From Bacteroidales bacterium (GTDB taxonomy: Bacteria; Bacteroidota; Bacteroidia; Bacteroidales; Bacteroidaceae): DNA of 64,000 bases. The stretch covers positions 1 to 64,000 of the forward strand of contig SFFY01000001.1 of the NCBI GenBank assembly GCA_004556745.1, read 5' to 3'. Both the position numbers and the translations under genes were made by a program. The first letter of the stretch is position 1; every line of letters starts with the position of its first letter. The notes below the pieces were generated by a model, which was not told the DNA's origin, made no database searches, and saw only the letters and a program-made list of their open reading frames with translations. Shown one piece after another: positions 34,067 through 40,426 of this stretch.

Positions 34067-34204
34067 GTAGGGGCGTTCTGCAGAACGCCCGCCCGCCCCG
34101 AGCCCAAAACGGTTTGTGCTCGCCTGAACGCCATCTGTATACGACAACCAAGCCCAAATCAATCAGTCAACCATTCTCCAGGCGTTCTGCAGAACGCCCC
34201 TACT
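34067..34204. repeat. R3 inverted pair
   Basis: Two GGGCGTTCTGCAGAACGCCC-type palindromes in opposite orientation, with about 85 bp of unrelated sequence between. After the second, a stretch with ATGTCTTGCC resembles the inner part of R2. Together with the flanking terminators this accounts for the 385-bp gap between gldN and the SUMF1 lipoprotein gene. Confidence 0.8.
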
Positions 34205-34241
34205 CTTGAGACCTCATGTCTTGCCTTATTCTACAACGCAA

Positions 34242-34290
34242 AATTCAAAAGTCGTGGCGCGGACAATGTCTGCGCCACGACTTTTGAATT
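34242..34290. terminator. Bidirectional terminator with a near-perfect 24-bp arm
   Basis: AATTCAAAAGTCGTGGCGC pairs perfectly with its complement at 34272-34290, and the inner GACA/TGTC pairing extends the stem. It lies between convergent genes; T-rich tracts flank it on both strands. Confidence 0.8.
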
Positions 34291-34325
34291 GTTTTACTCT
34301 TTGTATTTTTTCTTTTGATGTCAAA

Positions 34326-35204
34326 CTAATAGGCGAGGCGCAAGCCGAGGATGCTGATGCTATTCGTAGGCGTGATGATGCCGCGAAAAGCAACGCGGCA
34401 GCCCGTTGCGTAGTCGCCCCAGCTGCCACCACGGGCCACGCGGCTAGAGCCTGTAGAAGGCCCTGTCGGGTCGGTCTGCGCTGCGGATGAATAAGAGCCA
34501 TACCAGTCGGAACACCATTCCCAAACGTTGCCGCTCATGTCGTAGATGCCCAGTTCATTTGGAGCTTTGGTCTTGACGGGGTGCGTGGTAGAGGAAGAAT
34601 TTGAACCGTACCAGGCCACCTCGTCAATCGCATAGCTGCCGCTATACAAACGTCCCTGAGCCTGATTGCCGCCACGGGCGGCATACTCCCACTGCGCTTC
34701 GGTGGGCAGGCGGAAGGTCTCGCCTGTCAGTTCGTTGAGTTTAGCGATAAAGGCCTGGCAGTCGTTCCACGAAACTTTTTCCACAGGACGCTGCATATTG
34801 CCAGTAAAGTTCGAGGGGTTGCTGCCCATAACGGCGCTCCAAAGTTCCTGCGTCACCTCCGTCTCGCCGATATAACAGTCGCTGAGCGTTACGCTGTGCG
34901 TGGGCGACTCGTCCGAGTTTGCGCCCGTTTGCTCCGAGGTTGCCCCCATGGTGAACGTGCCGCCCTTGACGGCTATCATCTTAAACGAAACGCCGTTGAC
35001 GGTAAAGACTTTATCTTTTCCATCAAAGGCCGGCGTACCGCCATTTCCATTGTCGGAAGACCCATTGCCGCCATTCTGATTTGAGGAAGAAGTCAGCGCG
35101 TCTTCTTCGTTATCATCATCGCCGCAACTAACTACAAGCCCCCCGACTAAAAGCAATGAGAGCAGGGGCGCGTACAAAATTGATTTAGAAAAACTATTAA
35201 ACAT
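34326..35204 (-). CDS. SUMF1/formylglycine-generating-enzyme-like lipoprotein
   Basis: The ATG at 35204 gives a lipoprotein signal (MFNSFSKSILYAPLLSLLLVG, then VVSC) with 292 residues; eight upstream in-frame codons are dropped because they would lengthen the n-region with no benefit. After an Asn/Gly/Ser-rich linker the SUMF1 domain is intact: GGTFTMGATSEQTG, PTHSVTLSDCYIGETEVTQEL, FRLPTEAQWEYAARGGNQAQ, YDMSGNVWEWCSDWYG and ARGGSWGDYATGCRVAFRG. Two Cys in the C-terminal part are not clearly at the catalytic FGE positions. It is separate from GldK and convergent with gldN. Its role is unknown. Confidence 0.85.
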   Translation of the reverse strand: MFNSFSKSILYAPLLSLLLVGGLVVSCGDDDNEEDALTSSSNQNGGNGSSDNGNGGTPAFDGKDKVFTVNGVSFKMIAVKGGTFTMGATSEQTGANSDESPTHSVTLSDCYIGETEVTQELWSAVMGSNPSNFTGNMQRPVEKVSWNDCQAFIAKLNELTGETFRLPTEAQWEYAARGGNQAQGRLYSGSYAIDEVAWYGSNSSSTTHPVKTKAPNELGIYDMSGNVWEWCSDWYGSYSSAAQTDPTGPSTGSSRVARGGSWGDYATGCRVAFRGIITPTNSISILGLRLAY

Positions 35205-35243
35205 AAAAAAAGAATTATGATTAAACAATATAGTTTATACCAG

Positions 35244-35251
35244 CAAAATTA
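35244..35251 (-). promoter_or_regulatory. Promoter -7 box of the SUMF1 lipoprotein gene
   Basis: TAATTTTG on the minus strand fits TAnnTTTG, 40 nt before the ATG at 35204. Confidence 0.5.
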
Positions 35252-35361
35252 AATAAAAAACCGATTATCCCATAAGAAATGCGCCAAATATTGACCAATT
35301 AACATACTATTCGCACGTTTTTTGCCCATTTCAAATTATTTCGGACAACGGGGCGGCTTAT

Positions 35362-35403
35362 AAAAAAAGTGCAAGCGAGGCTTTGTTCTGCCCTCGCTTG
35401 CAC
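35362..35403 (-). terminator. Terminator of the uracil phosphoribosyltransferase gene
   Basis: GTGCAAGCGAGG and its complement form a 12-bp stem with a CAGAACAAAG loop on the minus strand, followed there by seven T residues, about 25 nt past the stop. Confidence 0.9.
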
Positions 35404-35428
35404 AAATATCGATAATAAAAACCCTCTG

Positions 35429-36082
35429 TTAAATCTTCTCCCCGAACGACAGGTCGCCCGCATCGCCCAAGCCGGGCACGATGTAGGCGCGGTCGTTGAG
35501 TTCGGGATCAATCGCCGCCGCCCAAAGCGTCACGTCATCGCCGGGGAAGGCGCGCTGCAAACGCTCGATGCCCTGCCGCGAAGCTATGGCGCAGCAGATG
35601 TGGAGCTTGGCAGGCGTGCCCTTCGAGAGAAAAGCGCGGTAAGCCAGTTCGAGGCTGCCGCCCGTGGCAAGCATGGGGTCTACGAGCAGGAAGGTGCTGC
35701 CGTCGAGGCGCGGCGCGGCAATATATTCTATGTGTATCTTGATGTCCTCGGCCTTGCCCTCATCGCGATAGGCAGAGAGGAAAGCGGCGTCCGCCCCGTC
35801 AAACACGTCGAGGAAGCCCTCGTGGAAGGCCAGACCGGCACGCAGCACCGTGCCCACCACGATGCGGTCGTCGTAAGTCGGCACCTCTGCTTGCGCCAGC
35901 GGCGTCTGAATGGTCTTGGGCGAATACGCGAGCGTGCGGCTCACCTCGTAGGCCATGGCGTGGGCGATGCGCTTCAAGTTGTTGCGAAACAGCGTACGGT
36001 TGCCCTGCACGTTCACATCGCGCAACTGCGCCATGAAGCAGTTTATCACGGAGCTGCCTGCTCCCAAATCTATGATTTTCAT
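35429..36082 (-). CDS. upp: Uracil phosphoribosyltransferase
   Basis: The ATG at 36082 gives 217 residues (MKIIDLGAGSSVINCFMAQL); the open frame upstream runs through a hairpin and is not preferred. The product salvages uracil to UMP with PRPP. VGTVLRAGLAFHEGFLDVFDGA near 96-117 and the PRPP loop LLVDPMLATGGSLELAYRAF near 151-170 are diagnostic; the C-terminal YIVPGLGDAGDLSFGE is the uracil-binding segment (PGLGDAGDR type). It lies 72 bp after the FKBP gene on the same strand. Confidence 0.93.
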   Translation of the reverse strand: MKIIDLGAGSSVINCFMAQLRDVNVQGNRTLFRNNLKRIAHAMAYEVSRTLAYSPKTIQTPLAQAEVPTYDDRIVVGTVLRAGLAFHEGFLDVFDGADAAFLSAYRDEGKAEDIKIHIEYIAAPRLDGSTFLLVDPMLATGGSLELAYRAFLSKGTPAKLHICCAIASRQGIERLQRAFPGDDVTLWAAAIDPELNDRAYIVPGLGDAGDLSFGEKI

Positions 36083-36098
36083 AATAAGGTCAATGTGA

Positions 36099-36131
36099 TA
36101 CGCCGCAAAAGCATAGGCTATTTGCGGCGTA
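36099..36131 (-). promoter_or_regulatory. Leader hairpin before upp
   Basis: TACGCCGCAAA and its complement form a perfect 11-bp stem with an 11-nt loop. It lies 17 nt before the upp ATG and 23 nt past the FKBP stop. No T run follows, so it is either a weak terminator or a translation-control hairpin. Confidence 0.5.
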
Positions 36132-36153
36132 ATATTAATCATGTAGCACTCAT

Positions 36154-36828
36154 TTATTTCGTTGCATTTCCTGCGCGGGCGAATCCTTTGAGCTGCAGGT
36201 CAAAGACAAGCGTGGAATAGGCGGGAATTGAGTTCTTCGCCGTTGCCCCGTAACCGAGCTGCCAAGGGATATACACTTTCCAGCGGTCACCTATACGCAT
36301 GTGCTGCACAGCCGTGGCAAAGCCGTCCACAGTGGAACTTACAAGTATGCGTGCCGGCGTGGAAAGGTTGGGATTGAACACATATTCATCAGATGAATAA
36401 AGCCCGGAGTGGTCAAACACAAAGCCATTGACGTACGAGGCCGACGGCATTAGCCTTCCCACGTAATTCACGCGCACCGAGTCGGTGCTGTAAGGGTAAC
36501 CCGTACCCGTGCCCCTGTCGATGACCTTGCAGCAAATGGAATCGGTGATTGCTGCCGGTGCTGCCGGGTCGGTGGCCTTTGCCGCGCTGCGATACATGCG
36601 CCAGTCGCAGTGCGCCTCCCAATCGTCGCCATACGCTGCCTTGGCCTGCGCCACGGCGGTGCGGGCTTCGGCCATACGCTGCGCGAAGTAAGTGTTGTTG
36701 CGGTTGCACCAATCGTCATACTCCGTATTGGTTAGTTCCGTTTCTTCGCACGAAACGAGCGCAGCGGCGGCGAGCAGCGCAAGGCAACTATACATGATGC
36801 GCCGCAACAGTGTGGCGGTAGGTTTCAT
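36154..36828 (-). CDS. FKBP-type peptidyl-prolyl isomerase lipoprotein
   Basis: A 224-residue protein with a lipoprotein signal (CLALLAAAALVSCEE; Cys27). An N-terminal helical part (YDDWCNRNNTYFAQRMAEAR) precedes the FKBP domain, which includes DSVRVNYVGRLMPSASYVNG, the substrate segment VDGFATAVQHMRIGDRWKVY, and the C-terminal IPWQLGYGA followed by IPAYSTLVFDLQLKGF. It would help fold proteins in the periplasm or outer membrane. The upstream start at 36828 is kept; an ATG 11 codons later would also give a lipoprotein signal. An R2 element lies 20 nt upstream. Confidence 0.9.
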   Translation of the reverse strand: MKPTATLLRRIMYSCLALLAAAALVSCEETELTNTEYDDWCNRNNTYFAQRMAEARTAVAQAKAAYGDDWEAHCDWRMYRSAAKATDPAAPAAITDSICCKVIDRGTGTGYPYSTDSVRVNYVGRLMPSASYVNGFVFDHSGLYSSDEYVFNPNLSTPARILVSSTVDGFATAVQHMRIGDRWKVYIPWQLGYGATAKNSIPAYSTLVFDLQLKGFARAGNATK

Positions 36829-36848
36829 TGAGTTCGGGAAGTGTTTTT

Positions 36849-36957
36849 AGTAAACGAGTTTACAAGTAAACGAGTAGACGAGACAGATTTGTCTTGCATA
36901 CTATATTAATATGAGTAACTTGACTTGTTTACTCGTTTACTCGTATACTTGTCTACT
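36849..36957. repeat. R2 element before the FKBP gene
   Basis: Arms of AGTAAACGAG/AGTAGACGAG decamers (left) and CTCGTTTACTCGTATACTTG decamers (right), with an inner AGACAGATTTGTCTTGC palindrome and an AT-rich centre. It lies between the co-directional glyS and FKBP genes and ends 20 nt before the FKBP ATG. Confidence 0.88.
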
Positions 36958-36981
36958 AAGTTATTTCAAAGTTCGAGAAAA

Positions 36982-38520
36982 CTAATTCTTTTTCAGCAGC
37001 GAGGTGATGGACACTTTGTCCTCAATGAGCGCGCGGAGGCTGTCGATGCTCACGCGTTCCTGCTTCATCGTGTCGCGGTCGCGCAGGGTGACGCAGTTGT
37101 CATTGAGCGTGTCGTGGTCGATGGTGATGCAGTAGGGCGTGCCCACGGCGTCCTGGCGGCGGTAGCGCTTGCCGATGGAGTCCTTTTCGTCGTAGGCGCA
37201 CTTGAAGTGGAACTTGAGGCTGTCCATAATCTCGCGTGCCTTTTCGGGCAGCCCGTCTTTCTTGACGAGCGGCATGATGGCCAGTTTTGTGGGCGCGAGG
37301 GCTGCGGGCAGGTGGAGCACGGTGCGCGTCTCGCCGTTTTCGAGTTTTTCTTCTTCAAAGCTGTGGCACATCACGGAGAGGAACATGCGGTCCACACCGA
37401 TACTCGTCTCGATGACATACGGCGTGTAGCTCTCGTTGCTTTCGGGGTCGAAGTATTCGATTTTCTTGCCCGAATATTTGGCGTGCTGCGAAAGGTCGAA
37501 ATTCGTGCGGGAGTGTATGCCTTCCACCTCCTTGAAGCCGAAGGGCATGTGGAACTCGATGTCGGAGGCGGCGTTGGCGTAGTGCGCCAGCTTTTCGTGG
37601 TCGTGGAAGCGATAGTTATCGTTGCCGAAGCCAAGGGCGAGGTGCCAGTTGAGGCGCGTCTGCTTCCATTTCTTGAACCAGTCGAGCTCCGTGCCGGGCT
37701 TTACGAAAAACTGCATCTCCATCTGCTCGAACTCGCGCATGCGGAAGATGAACTGCCGCGCCACGATTTCGTTGCGGAAGGCCTTACCAATCTGGGCGAT
37801 GCCGAAGGGCAGGCGCATGCGGCCGGTCTTCTGCACGTTGAGGTAGTTCACGAAGATGCCTTGCGCCGTTTCGGGACGCAGGTAAATGGTGGAAGCGCCG
37901 TCGGCCGTCGAGCCGACTTCCGTTTTGAACATGAGGTTAAACTGGCGCACGTCGGTCCAGTTGCGCGTGCCGGAGATGGGGCAAACGATTTCCTCGTCGA
38001 GAATAATTTGCTTCAGTTCTTCGAGGTTCATGTCGTTCATCGCCTGCGCGTAACGCTCGTGGAGCGCGTCGCGCTTGGCCTGCTGCTCGAGCACGCGGCC
38101 GTTGGTGGCGCGGAACTGCGCCTCGTCGAACGCCTCGCCAAAGCGTTTGCGTGCCTTGGCGATTTCTTTTTCAATCTTCTCCTCGTACTTGCCGATTTGA
38201 TCCTCAATCAGTACGTCGGCGCGGTAGCGCTTTTTAGAGTCGCGGTTGTCGATGAGGGGGTCGTTGAAGGCATCCACGTGTCCGCTTGCTTTCCAAACGG
38301 TGGGGTGCATGAAGATGGCGGCGTCGATGCCCACGATGTTGTCGTGGAGCAGCACCATAGCTTGCCACCAGTATTGCTTGATGTTGTTTTTCAGTTCCAC
38401 GCCGTTCTGTCCGTAGTCGTAGACTGCGCCGAGACCGTCGTAAATGTCGCTCGAAGGGAATACGAACCCATATTCCTTGCAGTGCGACACGATTTTCTTG
38501 AATACGTCTTCCTGTGCCAT
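36982..38520 (-). CDS. glyS: Glycyl-tRNA synthetase, class II alpha2 type
   Basis: A 512-residue enzyme that charges tRNA-Gly. The class II motifs are visible: motif 2 (FRNEIVARQFIFRMREFEQME) near 247-267 and motif 3 (IETSIGVDRMFLSVM, giving the GxxR arginine) near 355-369. The start MAQEDVFKKIVSHCKEYGFVFPSSDIYDG is typical of the single-subunit eukaryote-like GlyRS found in Bacteroidetes. The C-terminal anticodon-binding domain (PTKLAIMPLVKKDGLPEKAR) is intact. Some annotations name this type glyQS; I use glyS. The gene has its own promoter and is divergent from the Wza-like gene across a 637-bp gap. Confidence 0.95.
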   Translation of the reverse strand: MAQEDVFKKIVSHCKEYGFVFPSSDIYDGLGAVYDYGQNGVELKNNIKQYWWQAMVLLHDNIVGIDAAIFMHPTVWKASGHVDAFNDPLIDNRDSKKRYRADVLIEDQIGKYEEKIEKEIAKARKRFGEAFDEAQFRATNGRVLEQQAKRDALHERYAQAMNDMNLEELKQIILDEEIVCPISGTRNWTDVRQFNLMFKTEVGSTADGASTIYLRPETAQGIFVNYLNVQKTGRMRLPFGIAQIGKAFRNEIVARQFIFRMREFEQMEMQFFVKPGTELDWFKKWKQTRLNWHLALGFGNDNYRFHDHEKLAHYANAASDIEFHMPFGFKEVEGIHSRTNFDLSQHAKYSGKKIEYFDPESNESYTPYVIETSIGVDRMFLSVMCHSFEEEKLENGETRTVLHLPAALAPTKLAIMPLVKKDGLPEKAREIMDSLKFHFKCAYDEKDSIGKRYRRQDAVGTPYCITIDHDTLNDNCVTLRDRDTMKQERVSIDSLRALIEDKVSITSLLKKN

Positions 38521-38596
38521 GTATATATATAATATTGTGTATGCTTCCTGCGCCGCCCTCCCGCTTCGCGCCGGGCTTACTGCGGCATAATCGGCG

Positions 38597-38604
38597 CAAA
38601 GTTA
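38597..38604 (-). promoter_or_regulatory. Promoter -7 box of glyS
   Basis: TAACTTTG on the minus strand fits TAnnTTTG, about 77 nt before the ATG at 38520. Confidence 0.55.
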
Positions 38605-38809
38605 CGAATTTAGGCGCGTTATCCGCTATTTTCTTACTAAAAAACCGCCGAAAGGCGGAATTTTGCCACCGCAGGCGAGACACGACTACTGAAAACGGAC
38701 GATTATCAGCGCAGAAGCGCGCGGCTTTCTATAAGACATTTTTTATTTGCTTGGAGAAATTTTTTCCTAAGTCCGTGATATTTTTCATTATCTACGCAGA
38801 AAAAGTTTG

Positions 38810-38887
38810 TTACAAACTTGCTAACACATATTACAAACTTTGTAACACGTATTACAAACTTTGTAACAAGCGTTACAAACTTTATAA
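38810..38887. repeat. R1 array, copy C: four palindromes at 21-bp spacing
   Basis: Units begin at 38810, 38831, 38852 and 38873. The core here is TTACAAACTTTGTAA, the reverse-complement form of the consensus centre. Units 1 and 4 are slightly degenerate. It lies in the divergent 637-bp region between glyS and the Wza-like gene. Apart from the promoters on each side, the rest is AT-rich flanking sequence similar to the other R1 copies. Confidence 0.88.
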
Positions 38888-39109
38888 CAAAAACTTTCAA
38901 GGAGGAAGGAAAAAAATTCAGCAAGCAAATAAAAACTATCTGTACATTCCGTAAAAAAGAAAAAGGGGATAATGTGGATTGCCAGCGCACTTGGTTGCCA
39001 CGGCCTCGGAGCCGGCTATTCTGCATCGCCACTATGAAAATCGTGGCAGATATGACAAAGAAAAATTAATAAATCTTCAAACAAACTTTTACGCCTCAAA
39101 TATTTATAC

Positions 39110-39117
39110 TACTTTTG
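39110..39117 (+). promoter_or_regulatory. Promoter -7 box of the Wza-like gene
   Basis: TACTTTTG fits TAnnTTTG, about 40 nt before the ATG at 39158. Confidence 0.5.
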
Positions 39118-39157
39118 CAGCAGTGCTCTTATATGATAATCATTTTAATGAACGAAT

Positions 39158-39949
39158 ATGAAAAAAATCGTTTTCTTGCTCCTCGCCACAACGCTCTGCC
39201 TCACGGGCTGCCGCACAAAGGAAAAAGTACTTTATTTCCAGGACCTTGCCAACGGCGAGACCATACCCACTAAACTTCTTGAGACCATTAAATTCCAGCC
39301 GGGCGACAAGGTGTCGATCATTGTCAGCTCTGCCGCCACACCCGAACACGTGGCGCGCTACAACTTGCCGGTTATAACGCAGCAGGTGGGCGCAACTACC
39401 GCCCGCAGCTCCAACAATCAGGTGGCACTCTACACCGTGGACGAAAACGGAGACGTGGAAATCCCCTCTATCGGCAAGCAGAAAATCGGCGGACTGTCGC
39501 GCTCGGAAGCCCAGGCACGCATTCAGTCGCTCTTCCGCAACGGTATCCTCAACGACGCCATTGTGACGGTTACGCCTTACAGCCAATACGTTACGGTGAT
39601 GGGTGAGGTGAAAAATCCCGGACGCTATGAATTTTCGCGTGACCAGATGTCAATTACCGAACTCCTTGGCCTGGCAGGCGACCTCACCATTCAGGGGCGT
39701 CGCGACCGCATTCTCGTGCTGCGCCAAGAGGGTGGCGAAACGAAGTCGTACTACCTCGATATCCGCTCGAAGAACATCATGAGTTCGCCCGTATATTACT
39801 TGAAACAGAACGATATAGTATATGTTGAGCCGAACCGCATGCGCGTGGGACAGTCTACCAACAACGACAACAGTATCCGACAGATAAGCATGTGGATCAG
39901 CATCGCCTCGTTCCTCACCACCATCGGCGTGCTTATTTTCAAAGACTAA
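39158..39949 (+). CDS. Polysaccharide export (Wza-like) outer-membrane lipoprotein
   Basis: A 263-residue lipoprotein (lipobox LTGC, Cys18). The N-terminal polysaccharide-export domain begins KVLYFQDLANGE and includes FQPGDKVSIIVSSA near 46-59. A SLBB-like domain follows (VTVMGEVKNPGRYEFSRDQM near 146-165; ELLGLAGDLTIQGRRDRILV). A C-terminal membrane segment (ISMWISIASFLTTIGVLIF) ends the protein, as in many Bacteroidetes Wza relatives. No Wzc or glycosyltransferase gene is adjacent, so it is an orphan export lipoprotein. A strong terminator follows. Confidence 0.92.
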   Translation: MKKIVFLLLATTLCLTGCRTKEKVLYFQDLANGETIPTKLLETIKFQPGDKVSIIVSSAATPEHVARYNLPVITQQVGATTARSSNNQVALYTVDENGDVEIPSIGKQKIGGLSRSEAQARIQSLFRNGILNDAIVTVTPYSQYVTVMGEVKNPGRYEFSRDQMSITELLGLAGDLTIQGRRDRILVLRQEGGETKSYYLDIRSKNIMSSPVYYLKQNDIVYVEPNRMRVGQSTNNDNSIRQISMWISIASFLTTIGVLIFKD

Positions 39950-39987
39950 GGGCATCTTGTGACAGCCTGAATGCACACCATAACTGG

Positions 39988-40017
39988 GAAGCCTCGGTCC
40001 GCGAGGCTTCTTTTTTT
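39988..40017 (+). terminator. Terminator of the Wza-like gene
   Basis: GAAGCCTCG and CGAGGCTTC form a 9-bp stem followed by seven T residues, 38 nt past the stop codon. Confidence 0.9.
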
Positions 40018-40153
40018 GCGCCTGCCCCAGCAACACCTAGCAAAAAGCCCGATTTTGCAAAGCAAACGTGACATTCTGTGCATCATATATTAAAAAACAC
40101 TTACGCAAGTGCATTTTTCAGGAAAAAGGCTTGCAGGCAATAGGAAAAGCCCT

Positions 40154-40161
40154 TACCTTTG
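40154..40161 (+). promoter_or_regulatory. Promoter -7 box of a candidate small RNA
   Basis: TACCTTTG fits TAnnTTTG, with TTG at 40131-40133 about 20 nt upstream as the -33 element. Confidence 0.6.
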
Positions 40162-40167
40162 CATCGT

Positions 40168-40228
40168 GTTTTTCATAGTATTAGATTTAAGGTTAACAAG
40201 GTTGGGATACAGAGGTATCCCTTTTTTT
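40168..40228 (+). ncRNA. Candidate ~60-nt small RNA with terminator
   Basis: Between the promoter at 40154 and a terminator hairpin (GGGATAC/GTATCCC, 40204-40221, then seven T) lies a ~60-nt unit with no ORF that contains TAGATTTAAGGTTAACAAGG. I recall closely similar leaders ending in a small hairpin in other Bacteroidetes intergenic regions, but I cannot name a family. It may be a free small RNA or an attenuator-like leader for secDF, though secDF has its own promoter at 40338. The sequence from 40229 to 40330 shows nothing else. Confidence 0.45.
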
Positions 40229-40337
40229 ATGCCCGAAAAGTAAGACAAAAGGGCTTTCTAAGCACCCGCCGACCACGAAAAACGCCATTATCTGCCCAAA
40301 AACAAGGGGAAAAGCCACATATTCAGAAAAAATGCCG

Positions 40338-40345
40338 TATATTTG
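40338..40345 (+). promoter_or_regulatory. Promoter -7 box of secDF
   Basis: TATATTTG fits TAnnTTTG, about 80 nt upstream of the ATG at 40427. Confidence 0.6.
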
Positions 40346-40426
40346 CACGTCAAATCGCCTTGTAAACTTTTAAGAGGTATACAATATTAATAATAATAAC
40401 AATAAAAACAACCCCAATCACACACA

